Shown here in pieces: positions 23,115 through 33,700 of a stretch of DNA of 37,118 nucleotides. The stretch is taken from contig JBJELB010000076.1 in assembly GCA_051878935.1 (NCBI GenBank), forward strand, positions 1 through 37,118, given 5' to 3'. This stretch comes from CANQDT01 sp051878935 (GTDB taxonomy: Bacteria > Bacillota > Clostridia > Lachnospirales > Lachnospiraceae). The notes beneath the pieces are model-generated. The model did no database searches, had not been told where the DNA came from, and saw nothing but the letters and a program-made list of their open reading frames with translations. Position 1 is the stretch's first letter. Each line of letters opens with the position of its first letter. A program made the position numbers and the translations under genes.

Positions 23115-23612
23115 ATGGAAAAACAGGAATTAAAGTATGAAATTTTAAAAGTAATCGAAAAGAACAGTAAATTACATGTGAATGAAATAGCGGCGATGTT
23201 AAAGGCCGATGAAGCTGAGGTCGCGGCGGCGATTGCTGAGATGGAAGAAGCCGGAATTATCTGTGGCTATAATACCTTAATTAACTGGGAACATACCACG
23301 CATGAAAAAGTTACAGCATTAATTGAAGTGGAAGTAACACCACAGAGAGGGTTAGGCTTTGACAAAATCGCGGAACGCATTTACCAGTATGAAGAGGTTA
23401 ATGCTGTCTATCTTATGTCGGGCGCGTTTGATTTAACTGTGATTATTGAAGGAAAAACGATGAAAGAAGTTGCATTGTTTGTATCAAACAAATTATCACC
23501 GATTGATTCTGTTTTAAGAACAGCTACCCATTTTGTTTTGAAAAAATATAAGGATCATGGCACAGTCATGGTTCACCAGGCAAAGAGTGAAAGGATGAAA
23601 GTTACACCATGA
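23115..23612 (+). CDS. Lrp/AsnC-family transcriptional regulator
   Basis: This regulator is 165 residues from ATG 23115; an ATG at 23106 would add three. The N-terminal winged helix covers LKYEILKVIEKNSKLHVNEIAAMLKADEAEVAAAIAEMEEAGII. The C-terminal ligand-binding RAM-like domain has VTALIEVEVTPQRGLGFDKIAERIYQYEEVNAVYLMSGAFDLTVIIEG. Such proteins sense amino acids. The stop overlaps the ATG of the aminotransferase, so the regulator and enzyme are expressed together. It probably controls its own operon. Confidence 0.92.
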   Translation: MEKQELKYEILKVIEKNSKLHVNEIAAMLKADEAEVAAAIAEMEEAGIICGYNTLINWEHTTHEKVTALIEVEVTPQRGLGFDKIAERIYQYEEVNAVYLMSGAFDLTVIIEGKTMKEVALFVSNKLSPIDSVLRTATHFVLKKYKDHGTVMVHQAKSERMKVTP

Positions 23613-24778
23613 GAAATCCCTTATCAGATAAAGTAATACATATGAAACCGTCCGGTATTCGTAAATTTTTCGATGTTGTCAGTGAGATGCCGGATGCTAT
23701 CTCACTGGGCGTGGGAGAACCGGATTTTGATACACCCTGGCATATTCGAGAAGAGGGAATTCATTCCCTGGAACAAGGTTCAACATTTTATACATCCAAT
23801 GCCGGTTTGAAGGAACTGAGGCAGGAAATATCTGCTTATCTGGCAGACAAGATTCATGTTACCTATGACAGCAACAAAGAAATTCTGGTAACAGTCGGAG
23901 GAAGTGAAGCAATTGATGTGGCTTTGCGTGCCATGTTGAATCCGGGAGATGAAGTGATCTTTCATGAACCGTGCTATGTATCCTATCTTCCGTGTATTTC
24001 CTTAGCGGGTGGTATTCCGGTTACCATTCCTTTAAAGGCAGAAAATGAATTCCGCCTGACAGCAGAGGAGCTTTTACATGCTATCACAGAAAAGACAAAA
24101 GTATTAATCTTATCGTTCCCGAATAATCCGACGGGAGCGATTATGGAAGAAAAAGATTTGGAAGCAATTGCACGTGTGTGCGTGGAAAAAGATATTTTTG
24201 TGATCAGTGATGAGATTTACATGGAATTAAGTTATGCAAAGCCACATGTGAGCATTGCTTCTTTCCCGGGAATGAGAGAGAGAACGATTGTGATCAATGG
24301 TTTTTCCAAATCTTTTGCTATGACCGGCTGGCGTTTGGGTTATGCCTGTGGGCCGCGTCTCATTATGGAACAAATGATTAAGATTCATCAGTTTGCGATT
24401 ATGGCAGCACCAACCATGAGCCAGTATGCCGGAATCGAAGCACTTCGTCATGGAGCAGAAGATGTTGAGAGAATGAGAAAGTCATATGATAAGAGAAGAA
24501 ATTATGTATTAAAGAGATTTGAAGAGATGGGGCTGCCCTGTTTTGAACCACTGGGTGCCTTTTACTGTTTCCCTTCTATACGGGAACTGGGTATGACATC
24601 CGATGAATTTGCAAATCGTTTTCTGCAGGAGGAAAAGGTTGCAGTTGTACCGGGAACGGCATTTGGAGAGTGTGGAGAAGGATTTCTGCGTATTTCATAT
24701 GCGTATTCGATTGAGGAGCTTCGAGAGGCCTTGGACCGTATGGCACGATTTGTGGAAAGAGTGAGAAAACATGATTAA
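23609..24778 (+). CDS. Class I/II pyridoxal-phosphate aminotransferase
   Basis: This 389-residue enzyme of the aspartate aminotransferase fold has LGVGEPDFDTPWHIREE at the start, FPNNPTGAIM, and ISDEIYMELSY (cofactor aspartate and tyrosine). The Schiff-base Lys234 lies in NGFSKSFAMTGWRLGY, and EGFLRISYA carries the carboxylate-binding arginine. The amino acid specificity is unknown. Coupling with an Lrp/AsnC regulator suggests control by its amino acid substrate. ATGA overlap (23609-23612) links translation to the regulator; the end overlaps trmL by 8 bases. Confidence 0.94.
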   Translation: MRNPLSDKVIHMKPSGIRKFFDVVSEMPDAISLGVGEPDFDTPWHIREEGIHSLEQGSTFYTSNAGLKELRQEISAYLADKIHVTYDSNKEILVTVGGSEAIDVALRAMLNPGDEVIFHEPCYVSYLPCISLAGGIPVTIPLKAENEFRLTAEELLHAITEKTKVLILSFPNNPTGAIMEEKDLEAIARVCVEKDIFVISDEIYMELSYAKPHVSIASFPGMRERTIVINGFSKSFAMTGWRLGYACGPRLIMEQMIKIHQFAIMAAPTMSQYAGIEALRHGAEDVERMRKSYDKRRNYVLKRFEEMGLPCFEPLGAFYCFPSIRELGMTSDEFANRFLQEEKVAVVPGTAFGECGEGFLRISYAYSIEELREALDRMARFVERVRKHD

Positions 24779-25262
24779 TATTGTATTACATGAGCCGGAA
24801 ATGCCGGCGAATACCGGCAATATAGGCAGGACCTGTGTGGCAACCGGCAGCGTGCTGCATCTGATTGAACCGTTGGGGTTTCATTTGACGGAGAAGGCGG
24901 TGAAACGTGCCGGATTGGATTATTGGGAACACCTGGATGTCCGCAGGTACGTGAATTTTGAGGACTTTCTGGAGAAGAATGGTCATCCTGAGATTTATAT
25001 GGCAACGACGAAGTCAAAACAGACTTATGCAGATGTTTCCTATGCCGACGGTGCTTATATTATGTTTGGTAAGGAAAGTGCCGGAATACCGGAGGAGATC
25101 CTGTTACAATACAAAGAGACAGCGATACGTATTCCGATGTTGCCGAAGATTCGTTCCTTAAATCTGTCGAATTCGGTTGCTATCGTTGCCTATGAGGCGA
25201 TGCGTCAGCAGGGATTTCAGGATTTTCTGTTAGAGGGACAGCTACACCATTATGAATGGTAG
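24771..25262 (+). CDS. trmL: tRNA (cytidine(34)-2'-O)-methyltransferase TrmL
   Basis: This 163-residue SPOUT methyltransferase modifies the wobble base of tRNA-Leu isoacceptors. MINIVLHEPEMPANTGNIGRTCVATG is the family N-terminus. GKESAGIPEEIL, then IRIPMLPKIRSLNLSNSVAIVAYEAMRQ, form the knotted SAM-binding site. The start lies inside the aminotransferase end. The coding sequence ends 13 bases before the preferred glycosyltransferase start. Confidence 0.95.
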   Translation: MINIVLHEPEMPANTGNIGRTCVATGSVLHLIEPLGFHLTEKAVKRAGLDYWEHLDVRRYVNFEDFLEKNGHPEIYMATTKSKQTYADVSYADGAYIMFGKESAGIPEEILLQYKETAIRIPMLPKIRSLNLSNSVAIVAYEAMRQQGFQDFLLEGQLHHYEW

Positions 25263-25275
25263 AAATGAGGGCAGG

Positions 25276-26178
25276 ATGAAGAAGGTCATTGTCTTATTAT
25301 CAACGTATCAGGGAGAGCGGTTCTTAGAGCATCAGCTTGACAGTCTGTTACAACAGGATTATCCAAATCTGGAAATACTCATCAGAGATGATGGCTCCAC
25401 AGATGGGACACTGTCCATACTGGAACGCTATGAACACAACTATCAGCAGATTACGGTGGTCCGTGGTGAAAATGTCGGGGCGATGAACAGCTTTTTTGCA
25501 TTGATGGAGCTCGCCAATGGACAGGCGGATTATGTGGCATTTTGTGATCAGGATGATGAATGGCTTCCGGCAAAGGTACGTGTGGCAGTGGAATGTCTGG
25601 AGTGCCAGGAAGAACAGCCTCTGCTCTATTGCGGAAAACCGACCCTGGTAGATGAGAGTTTGCAACCTCTGCCTGTTACAATCGCATCGGGTGAGAAACA
25701 CCCTTCCTTTGGAAATGCGCTGTTGGAAAATATTTGTTATGGATGTACCATTGTGATTAACCAAAGAATGTTGGAAATTGTGACAGCACACCGTCCTCAG
25801 AATGCCATTATGCATGATTGGTGGATGTATATGACAGCAACCTGTTTCGGTAAGGTTGTCTATGATACGAATTCTTATCTGTTGTATCGACAATATGATG
25901 GGAATGTGGTGGGGACAAAAGGAACCTACCTCGAAGAATGGAAATACCGAATTCGCTTATTGCACAAAAGAAAAGGACGTATTGTGGCACAGGCAGAGGA
26001 ATTTGAACGGTTATATTTGTTGAATGACCGTCAAAAAGCACGAGATCTGACTTGTTTTGTCCATTATAAGGATAGCCTGCGTCATACACTTTGTGCGATA
26101 AGAAATAAGAATCTGTCACGTCAGAGACGAATGGATCAGATATTATTTCATATATGCATGATATTGCACCTGATATAG
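25276..26178 (+). CDS. Family 2 glycosyltransferase
   Basis: This 300-residue enzyme has the GT-A fold start VIVLLSTYQGERFLEHQLDSLLQQDYPNLEILIRDDGSTDGT. The nucleotide-sugar metal site is FCDQDDEWLPAKV, and the acceptor-side segment is MHDWWMYMTATCFGKVVYD. This pattern is common in rhamnosyl- and related transferases for cell-surface polysaccharides; the sugar is not predictable. ATG 25276 follows GAGGGCAGG; ATG 25252 would overlap trmL. Its stop codon lies within the hairpin shared with the convergent SDR gene. Confidence 0.9.
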   Translation: MKKVIVLLSTYQGERFLEHQLDSLLQQDYPNLEILIRDDGSTDGTLSILERYEHNYQQITVVRGENVGAMNSFFALMELANGQADYVAFCDQDDEWLPAKVRVAVECLECQEEQPLLYCGKPTLVDESLQPLPVTIASGEKHPSFGNALLENICYGCTIVINQRMLEIVTAHRPQNAIMHDWWMYMTATCFGKVVYDTNSYLLYRQYDGNVVGTKGTYLEEWKYRIRLLHKRKGRIVAQAEEFERLYLLNDRQKARDLTCFVHYKDSLRHTLCAIRNKNLSRQRRMDQILFHICMILHLI

Positions 26179-26212
26179 ATGGTGGATGGCGTTATTGCCA
26201 TCCACCATCTAT
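26175..26212. terminator. Bidirectional hairpin between convergent genes
   Basis: A perfect 16-bp stem (26175-26190 with 26197-26212, loop GTTATT) contains the stop codons of both the glycosyltransferase (+) and the SDR gene (-). T-runs on either side are short, so strength as an intrinsic terminator is uncertain. The position is nevertheless that of a shared terminator. Confidence 0.75.
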
Positions 26213-26923
26213 TGTTATAATCTGACCTGTGACGTAAGAAGGAAGCTCACTGGTCTGATATACCAGTTGTGCAGCTTCTTCACAGGTGCCCATTCTTCCG
26301 GCAGGAATTTCATCTGTGATGGCAGAAATTTCGTCCTGATTGAAGCAGGCATTCATGGCTGTATCAATCATGCCGCAGGCTACAGCATTCACAGCAATTC
26401 CGCTTGGTGCCAGTTCTCTGGCAAGGGCTTTGGTAAACGTGTTCAATCCGCCTTTGGAAGCAGAATAAGCAACTTCACAGGAAGCACCAACCGTACCCCA
26501 AACCGAGGAAATATTAACGATTCGTCCCTCTTTTTTGTGAAGAAAGGTTGGAAGGACTGCTTTGCAGCATAGAAAAGCGGAGGTAAGATTGGTCTGAATG
26601 ATACGGTTCCAGTCAGACAGAGACATATCGGTTAATAAGCCAATGTGAGAGATCCCGGCGTTGTTTATCAGACAGTCAATATTGCCATAAACTGACAAAG
26701 CTTCCTGTATAAGAGCATTGGCAGTATTTTCCTGACTGATATCGCCGAAAAAGGGATGGCAGTCAATGCCTAGTGAACGTAATTCGGTAACGGTCTGGTA
26801 TAAGGCAGTTTCATTATGTCCTGCATTGATGACCAATTGGTAATGATGGTTGCCGAATTCTTTGGCAATGGCTTTGCCGATACCTCGGGAAGAACCGGTT
26901 ATGATGACAGTTTTAGGATTCAT
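26192..26923 (-). CDS. SDR-family oxidoreductase (FabG-like)
   Basis: This 243-residue short-chain dehydrogenase has the cofactor motif TGSSRGIG near residue 10, NNAG in the middle, and the catalytic Ser140, Tyr153 and Lys157 (ISSVWG, then YSASK), with the usual S-x12-Y-x3-K spacing. The closing ITIDGGWQ is typical. The closest well-known activity is 3-oxoacyl-ACP reductase, but no fatty-acid genes lie nearby, so the substrate is open. It is the only convincing minus-strand gene in the window. ATG 26923 is preferred to GTG 26935 because AAGTGAG sits at a good distance upstream. It is divergent from the sortase gene. Confidence 0.93.
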   Translation of the reverse strand: MNPKTVIITGSSRGIGKAIAKEFGNHHYQLVINAGHNETALYQTVTELRSLGIDCHPFFGDISQENTANALIQEALSVYGNIDCLINNAGISHIGLLTDMSLSDWNRIIQTNLTSAFLCCKAVLPTFLHKKEGRIVNISSVWGTVGASCEVAYSASKGGLNTFTKALARELAPSGIAVNAVACGMIDTAMNACFNQDEISAITDEIPAGRMGTCEEAAQLVYQTSELPSYVTGQIITIDGGWQ

Positions 26924-26988
26924 AAGAACACTCACTTTCTATTAGAAACATTATTATGATTATATTTCTTTTTGTGGGAGGATGCAAT

Positions 26989-27708
26989 ATGGGAAAATGG
27001 AGACGAAGGATTTGGTCAGTCTTGTTTTGGCTGTTTCTCGTTCTGTTTGTATTTAGCTCCTGGCATCTGTATCAGTATTACAGAGAGTATAGCAGGGCAG
27101 AAGCAGAGTATACACAGCTGCAGCAGCTGGTGCGTACGGAAGAAACTACGGAAAACAAAATACAGGAGAAGAACAGGAAGAGTAAGAAAAAACAGACGGA
27201 GTTGGTTGAGGAAGAGGCTTTACGAAACATGAATTCTGATTATTGTGCATGGATACGGATACCGGATACTCCAATTGATTATCCCGTTGTACAGGGTAAG
27301 GATAATGAGTATTATCTCCATCATACCTTTACCGGTCAGGAAAATGCATCGGGTGCTATTTTTATGTCTGTTGATAATGATGGCTTTGAAGATAAGAATA
27401 CCGTATTGTTTGGACACAATATGAGAAATCAAACAATGTTCGGTTCTCTGAAAAATTATCAGGATGAGGGGTATTGGAGAAAACATCCTATCATAGAGAT
27501 TATCCGGGAAGGGAAACGGTACCGCTACAAGATTTTTTTTGCAGCTTCCGTAAGTCTGACAGAGGTTGACAAAATGCTTTCCAAGGATTATGATGTGCAA
27601 AGCACCAAGTGCCGGAAAAGGAAAATATTAACATTATCTACTTGCAGTACAAATGAAAACGACAGATTTCTGGTACGGGCAGCGTTACTTACAAAAGCTG
27701 AAAAATGA
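26989..27708 (+). CDS. srtB: Class B sortase
   Basis: This 239-residue transpeptidase anchors surface proteins to peptidoglycan. One membrane segment (IWSVLFWLFLVLFVFSSWHLY, about 8-28) is followed by a charged coiled linker. The catalytic domain contains WIRIPDTPIDYPVVQGKDNEYYLHHTF, VLFGHNM with His143, ILTLSTCS with Cys219, and an arginine in NDRFLVR. TLSTC and the GHNM context point to class B. ATG 26989 with GGGAGG upstream gives the normal length. The large sortase substrate follows 65 bases later, so the two form an enzyme-substrate pair. Confidence 0.93.
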   Translation: MGKWRRRIWSVLFWLFLVLFVFSSWHLYQYYREYSRAEAEYTQLQQLVRTEETTENKIQEKNRKSKKKQTELVEEEALRNMNSDYCAWIRIPDTPIDYPVVQGKDNEYYLHHTFTGQENASGAIFMSVDNDGFEDKNTVLFGHNMRNQTMFGSLKNYQDEGYWRKHPIIEIIREGKRYRYKIFFAASVSLTEVDKMLSKDYDVQSTKCRKRKILTLSTCSTNENDRFLVRAALLTKAEK

Positions 27709-27773
27709 CATTTCGTTATTCTGAGACACCAATAGAAGGAAATAAAACCTATAGAAATGGAGAAAAAAGAAGA

Positions 27774-30700
27774 ATGAAGAAATTGAGAAAAGTCATTTGC
27801 TGTTTTTTGAGTATGATGATGCTTTTGAGTATCGCAGTGCCCGGAAACGCATATGCAGTAGAGAACGGTCAGGATTTTATTTATTTGGTACCGGAAGAGG
27901 ATGTGGTTCCTGCATTCTATGAAACAGATACCACGATTACAGTGGAGAAAGAAACGATTCCTATTTACAAATTTGAAAATACTGCAGGAATCACGTTTTA
28001 CCGTGTTTACGGTGAAATACCGGAGACTGCGGACAGTACCGGGTTTTATGGATGTGATGTCAATGGTACGCCGGACACTCCTTTTACCCGATACACATTA
28101 GCACAGGATGAAACGTTACGGGGAAAGACCGGTGGAAATACAATGATAGCAGATGGAGGCGTTGTTACCAGCGTTGAAATCGAACAATTCGATGGAACAG
28201 CTTCGTTTGATGCAGATGATGAAGTTGGACATGATTCTGCTAACCAAAATCAGATTGTTCGTTCGTTTGATTCGATTGTCTATAACCTTTCTGCCAACAT
28301 GGAAGTGAATAATGGAGCTTCCGGACCGGATGAGGCAAAGGATACAGTCAGTTTTACAGGAGGAACTCTGTATGTAAAAGCAGTGCTTCCGGAAGAATTA
28401 AAGGGGCTGGCGGCGTGGGATACCGAAAATATGGCATGGGCACAGACTCTTGATGTGAGTGAAGATAAACTGACATTGACGGCATCCTATCAGATGGATG
28501 CAGGCAGGGTAACAGTACCGGGAAGACAGAGTCTGAATCTTCCGTTGTCAGTTTATGGTGCGGCGAATGGTACGCAGATTCAGCCTTCGTTTAAGATGTG
28601 GCTGGAAGGAAATGAAACGGATGCATCCAGTCCATCGTATGAAGCAGTGGATAAAACATCAGAAATTACGACGGTAAGTGCCAAACCTGCATTTAATATA
28701 AAACTGCAGAGGAATACGTCGCTGGAACGTAAAATCAGTACAAGTGAGTATGGTGTGGAGAATCAGTCCGGTCGTTTATATGGATATGGAATTGCTTTGC
28801 AGTTGCTCAATGATTCTGAGCGCCCGGAGAAAGACTTAAAGGGATTGGAATTTCCAACAGGTGATATCACGTTTGATTTAAAACTGAAAGTTCAAAGAAC
28901 GATCGGAACATCGGATATCACGGATATTACCTCGACAGTGACTCCCAAAATATGGAATTACGCCTTGAATGGAAATCGTGATTCTACAGCATATCCTGAT
29001 CGTCAGACAGATTGGGGAAACCAGACATGGTCTGCAGAAAGTCTGCCGGGAGGAAGTGGCGGAGGACATAATCGGGTGTATGATTCCGGAAACTATACGA
29101 TGGTACCGGATACCTATGACCCGGGAATGATTCATGTTACCGTATCGGATTATCAGTTCAATGGCGTCTTTCCATACCATTATTTAAGAACAACATCAGA
29201 GAGTGCCGGAGATGATTTTGCCAGAAATAACGGATACTTTTCCGTTGCATATTTAGAGATGTTTGTACCGTTTGAGGAAACAGAACCATCCGGTTCTACT
29301 TATGATTTTATTGTTGAAGATACAAATTTTAGTACAACAACAAATTCCGGAAGTCTCGTTACCGGTCAGATTGTTACGACAGATGATTTGGAAAGTGTTC
29401 CGCACTATCAGTACACGACAGGAAGCTATATCAAAGGAAACTATTTTTCAACATGGGATGAGGGAACCAGTTTAAACACTCTGGTCAATGATTCCACAAA
29501 AGGATTGGATTATGCAAGAATCGGTCAGGTGATTGCTCCATCTACTCTGGTATCGGCCAATAGTGCGAATTCGGAATATGTCAACAGTGTTGCGACACTT
29601 TCCAAGTTTGATGATGAAGCACTGGAACCGGTATTGGTAGACGGTAATGGATTTACCCGCTTTGGACGGTTTAACGTTGGTTCTACGAAAATGCATTTTC
29701 ATATGCTCTATGCCGTAAAACCGGACGGAACCGGATGGAACAGTGATGCAGAGATGTATCTGGCAGATATGGAAGATCTGGAATACTATGATACATATGA
29801 AGAATGGAAGACAAGTGGTAAGATTTGTGTCGGCGTTTTGTTTGAGTCTGACCAGACGGGGGATAATGGAACCTTTGATCCGGGACGCAAGATTCAACTC
29901 CATTATTACACGAAAGTTAAAGATACTGCCTTAGTGGGTCAGGTATATCAGATATGTAACCGTGTAAGATTATGGTATGATGATATTGATGCGGAAAATC
30001 GTTGGTCATTGGCGTCTGATATACAGCAGCCATCAGTTCGCATGTTCGAGGAAAATGAAGAGTTAACAGCAAACTATTATTCTAAAACCCAGTATAGCGA
30101 GTCCGGAAATGTGACAAGCGGACATCGGGGTAATGGTTCCTATGCTCATTATTTCGGAAACAGCCTGAGGATTGTAGGAGCTACGACTCATGTTGATAAA
30201 GTGGCATATGATGCTACTGCGGAGATGGATTTTACTACGGTGCCGGCAACCTACACAGAGAAAACAACCTATGATTTGGATAAAAATGAAACTGTGGTGT
30301 CCTATGCATTATTCCCGTCTATCCAATCAGAGACAGACACTTCGAATGCACAGAAGACCACATTGACGATTACGGATGTATTGCCATCAGGTTTGGCATA
30401 TGTTCCGGGAAGTGGTCAATATCAGGGAACTACGATAGAGCCGTCGGTTGCGACGAATGAAGAGACCGGAGCAACAACGTTAACATGGACGCTGACGGAT
30501 ATTACGATTGGTGATGCGGTAGCACCGGTTACTTATCAGGCGGAATTATCCCAGACACTGGAAAACGGAACAGATTTGTTGAGTAAGGTTACGATTTCGG
30601 CACCGGAAGATAACCGTGAGGGAAAATATCGTGAAAATGCGGAAACAGTACAGGTTCTGAGTCTGGCAAATCATCGTTTGTATAAAGATGTACAGCGCCG

Positions 30701-33700
30701 GGTTTTTGAGGTGAAAGAAACCTTTTCTTATGATATTCATTATAAGAATAATACACAAACAGCTATGAGTGATGTCCGTATTTTGGACGTTCTTCCTTAT
30801 AACGGTGATGAACGTGGAACATCATATCATGGAACCTATGCTTTGTCAGGTGTGGTGGCAGAGAATGCAACCAATGTAACGATATATTATACTACAAATC
30901 AGTCCTGGAAGGATGACGGAAAAACAGCAGCAGATGTTGACCTGACAGAGACTGCAGTCTGGCAGGAATATACAGCGGGAGATACCGTAAACGGTGTCAC
31001 TGCGATTGTGGTAAAAGGCGATGTAGCACCTGTTACCGTTATGGATATTTCTGTTACATTAACACCATCAGATAATAAAATGGGTGATGTTTATGGTAAT
31101 GATGCTACCATGATGTCTGATACATTTGAGAATCCATTGATTGCTGTTCCGGTATCAGTGGTAGTGGTATCAAGAAGCATTGCCGGTAAAGCTTGGATTG
31201 ATGCCAATGCGAATGGACGATATGATTTTGGTGAAGAATTACTGCAAGGTATTAGCGTGAGTCTTCGTGATGAAGATGGCAATCCGGTAACGGATGTGAA
31301 TGGTAATCCGGTTGCGCCTGTGACCACTGGTAGCGATGGCTCCTATTTGTTTGAGAATCTTCCGGAAGGTACCTATCAGATATATTTTATATTCACTGAC
31401 ACATCAGTACTGGAAGACAGAAAAGTAACGACAGCGAATAAAGAAGGTGTACCTGAAGCCTCTGACAGTGATGCAGAAGAAAAAATCTACACTTCTTCTG
31501 AGGATGGAACCTATGTTAAAATTGCAGAGGTGGTTTTACCGAAAGCAGAAGAAATGCAGGTATTGAACTATGTAGCTGATTATCAGGATGCGGGTATTGC
31601 GCCGATCACCGGTTCCATTTCTCTGTTGAAAACGGATGAAAAGGGTAATGCTCTGGCTGATGTTTCCTTTGATTTATACAAAGAAGCCGGAGAGACAGAT
31701 GAGTATATCGGTAATTACCGGACGGATGCCAATGGCCGTATAACGGTCGAGAATCTGGTTTTTGGAAGCTATTATTTTGTTGAAAAAGAGGGAATAGCAG
31801 GATATGAATGGAACACCACTCCTACTTCTTTAATAGAACTTACTTCTTCCAATGCCGTTGCTTCGAATACAACGCCACTTGAGATAAGAAAAGTGAATAG
31901 AAGGAAAACAGGGACGCTTGTTTTCACAAAAGTTGATGACCATAATCAGCCGATTAAGGTTGAGGGAACTGCTGACAGGGCTGCGTTTGCATTGAAGAGT
32001 GCAGAAGACGAGACATTATCGGTATATTCCATTTCCGGTATTGCAGGAACCTATGTAATGAAAGATGCGTGGGAAGCAGAACAGGATACAGGATTGTGGT
32101 GGCCGGGCAGTAGCGCAGCGGTTACCTTGGTTGATGAGTTAATTACGGATGCTGATGGTGAAATACATATTCAGGGATTGCCATGGAGTGACGGCTCTGT
32201 GAAATATAAGCTGGTGGAAACCAAGGCTCCGACCGGATATAAGAAATCATCGGATGCTTTGAGCTTCCGTGCAACAGTGAATGCGAAAAATGAAGTGGTA
32301 GTATCCAATGCGGATGCCGATAGCAGCAGCCTGAGTCTGGTGAATACACCATATAAGGGAAATGTGGTTGTTGCAAAACAGGATGAAAATGGTAATGTTA
32401 TTACAAGTTCTTCTGCAAAGTTTATTATAAAAACATCAGAGGGTAGCATTGTGCGTTTGAAACCGGTTTCAGATGGCGTATATGAATTATCCGATACAGA
32501 ATCAGAGAATTCAGTCAGCACATTGGAAACGAAGGAAGGAAAGATGAGGCTTCTGAATCTTCCATGGACAGTCGAATACCAGTTAATAGAAACAGAGTCG
32601 CCGGAAGGATACGACCTTGACAGTACACCGACAACGTTCCGGCTTACCTATGATGCTGAACAAAATCAGGCTGTATACAACGGTGAACTGGTAGTGGTGA
32701 ATCAGAAAACATTTGTTCCTACAGGAACGGTGGCTGTTAAGAAAACAGATCGTGCAGGCAATGCCATCTCAGGTGTAATCTTTGATTTGTATAAAGAGAC
32801 CGGTGATATAGATACATACATTGGTTCTTATTCAACGGGGGATGATGGATGCATCCGCGTAAGCGAATTAGCTCTGGGAAGCTATTATTTCGTTGAGACG
32901 ATGGCGAAACCGGGCTACCAGTTAGATGCGACACCAACGGAGACCATGACCCTGGATGCTTCTAATTATGCAGAGTCCAACATAACACCATTGGAAGTGA
33001 CAAAGATTAATCACAGAGTGAAGGGCGGCATTACCATCGCTGTTATAGATGAAGCAAATGAATATATCACGTCAGATTCTGCCTGGTTTGTTGTAAAAGA
33101 TTCGGATGGACAGATCGTTTCTTTTATCAAGACTGAGGATGGAAAATATGAACGGACTGATACGGATACGACAGATTGTGTAACAGTGATAGAGACAAAG
33201 GATGCGAAGGTTGTCTTATCCAATCTCGACAGTGATGTGAAATATACCCTATCGCAAACAGAGGCTCCTTCTGGATATTATTTTGAGGACAAGCTATATG
33301 GATATGAGTTGAATTACATTGAAGTCGCTGACGTGGTTATTTATGATACGAATGATGATAATGCGGCAGATGAATTACTGGTAATGAATTATCAGAGAAC
33401 CGGTGGTGGCGGCTATGCTCCTCCGGTAAGTCCTGCAAAACCGGGTGATACAGATACATCAGACAATCCTGATAAATCAGGTATATCCGATAATCCGGAA
33501 ACAAGTGGAAATAATGATGTAGACGAGGATACAGATAAGAAAAAAGTTTCCGGTAAATCAGATCAGTCTGATAACAGCGAAGAATCTGATACGTCAAATG
33601 GAACAACTACATCAGGAAGTAAGAAAGAAAAACGAAACAATAACAGTAAAAAAGAGCAGGGATGGAAAAAGCCGGAGAAAGTGCTTGATACAATGGAGGA

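Noticed and set aside
26186..26572. 128-codon plus-strand ORF
   Set aside because: It is the complement of the SDR gene, which has complete catalytic motifs on the minus strand.
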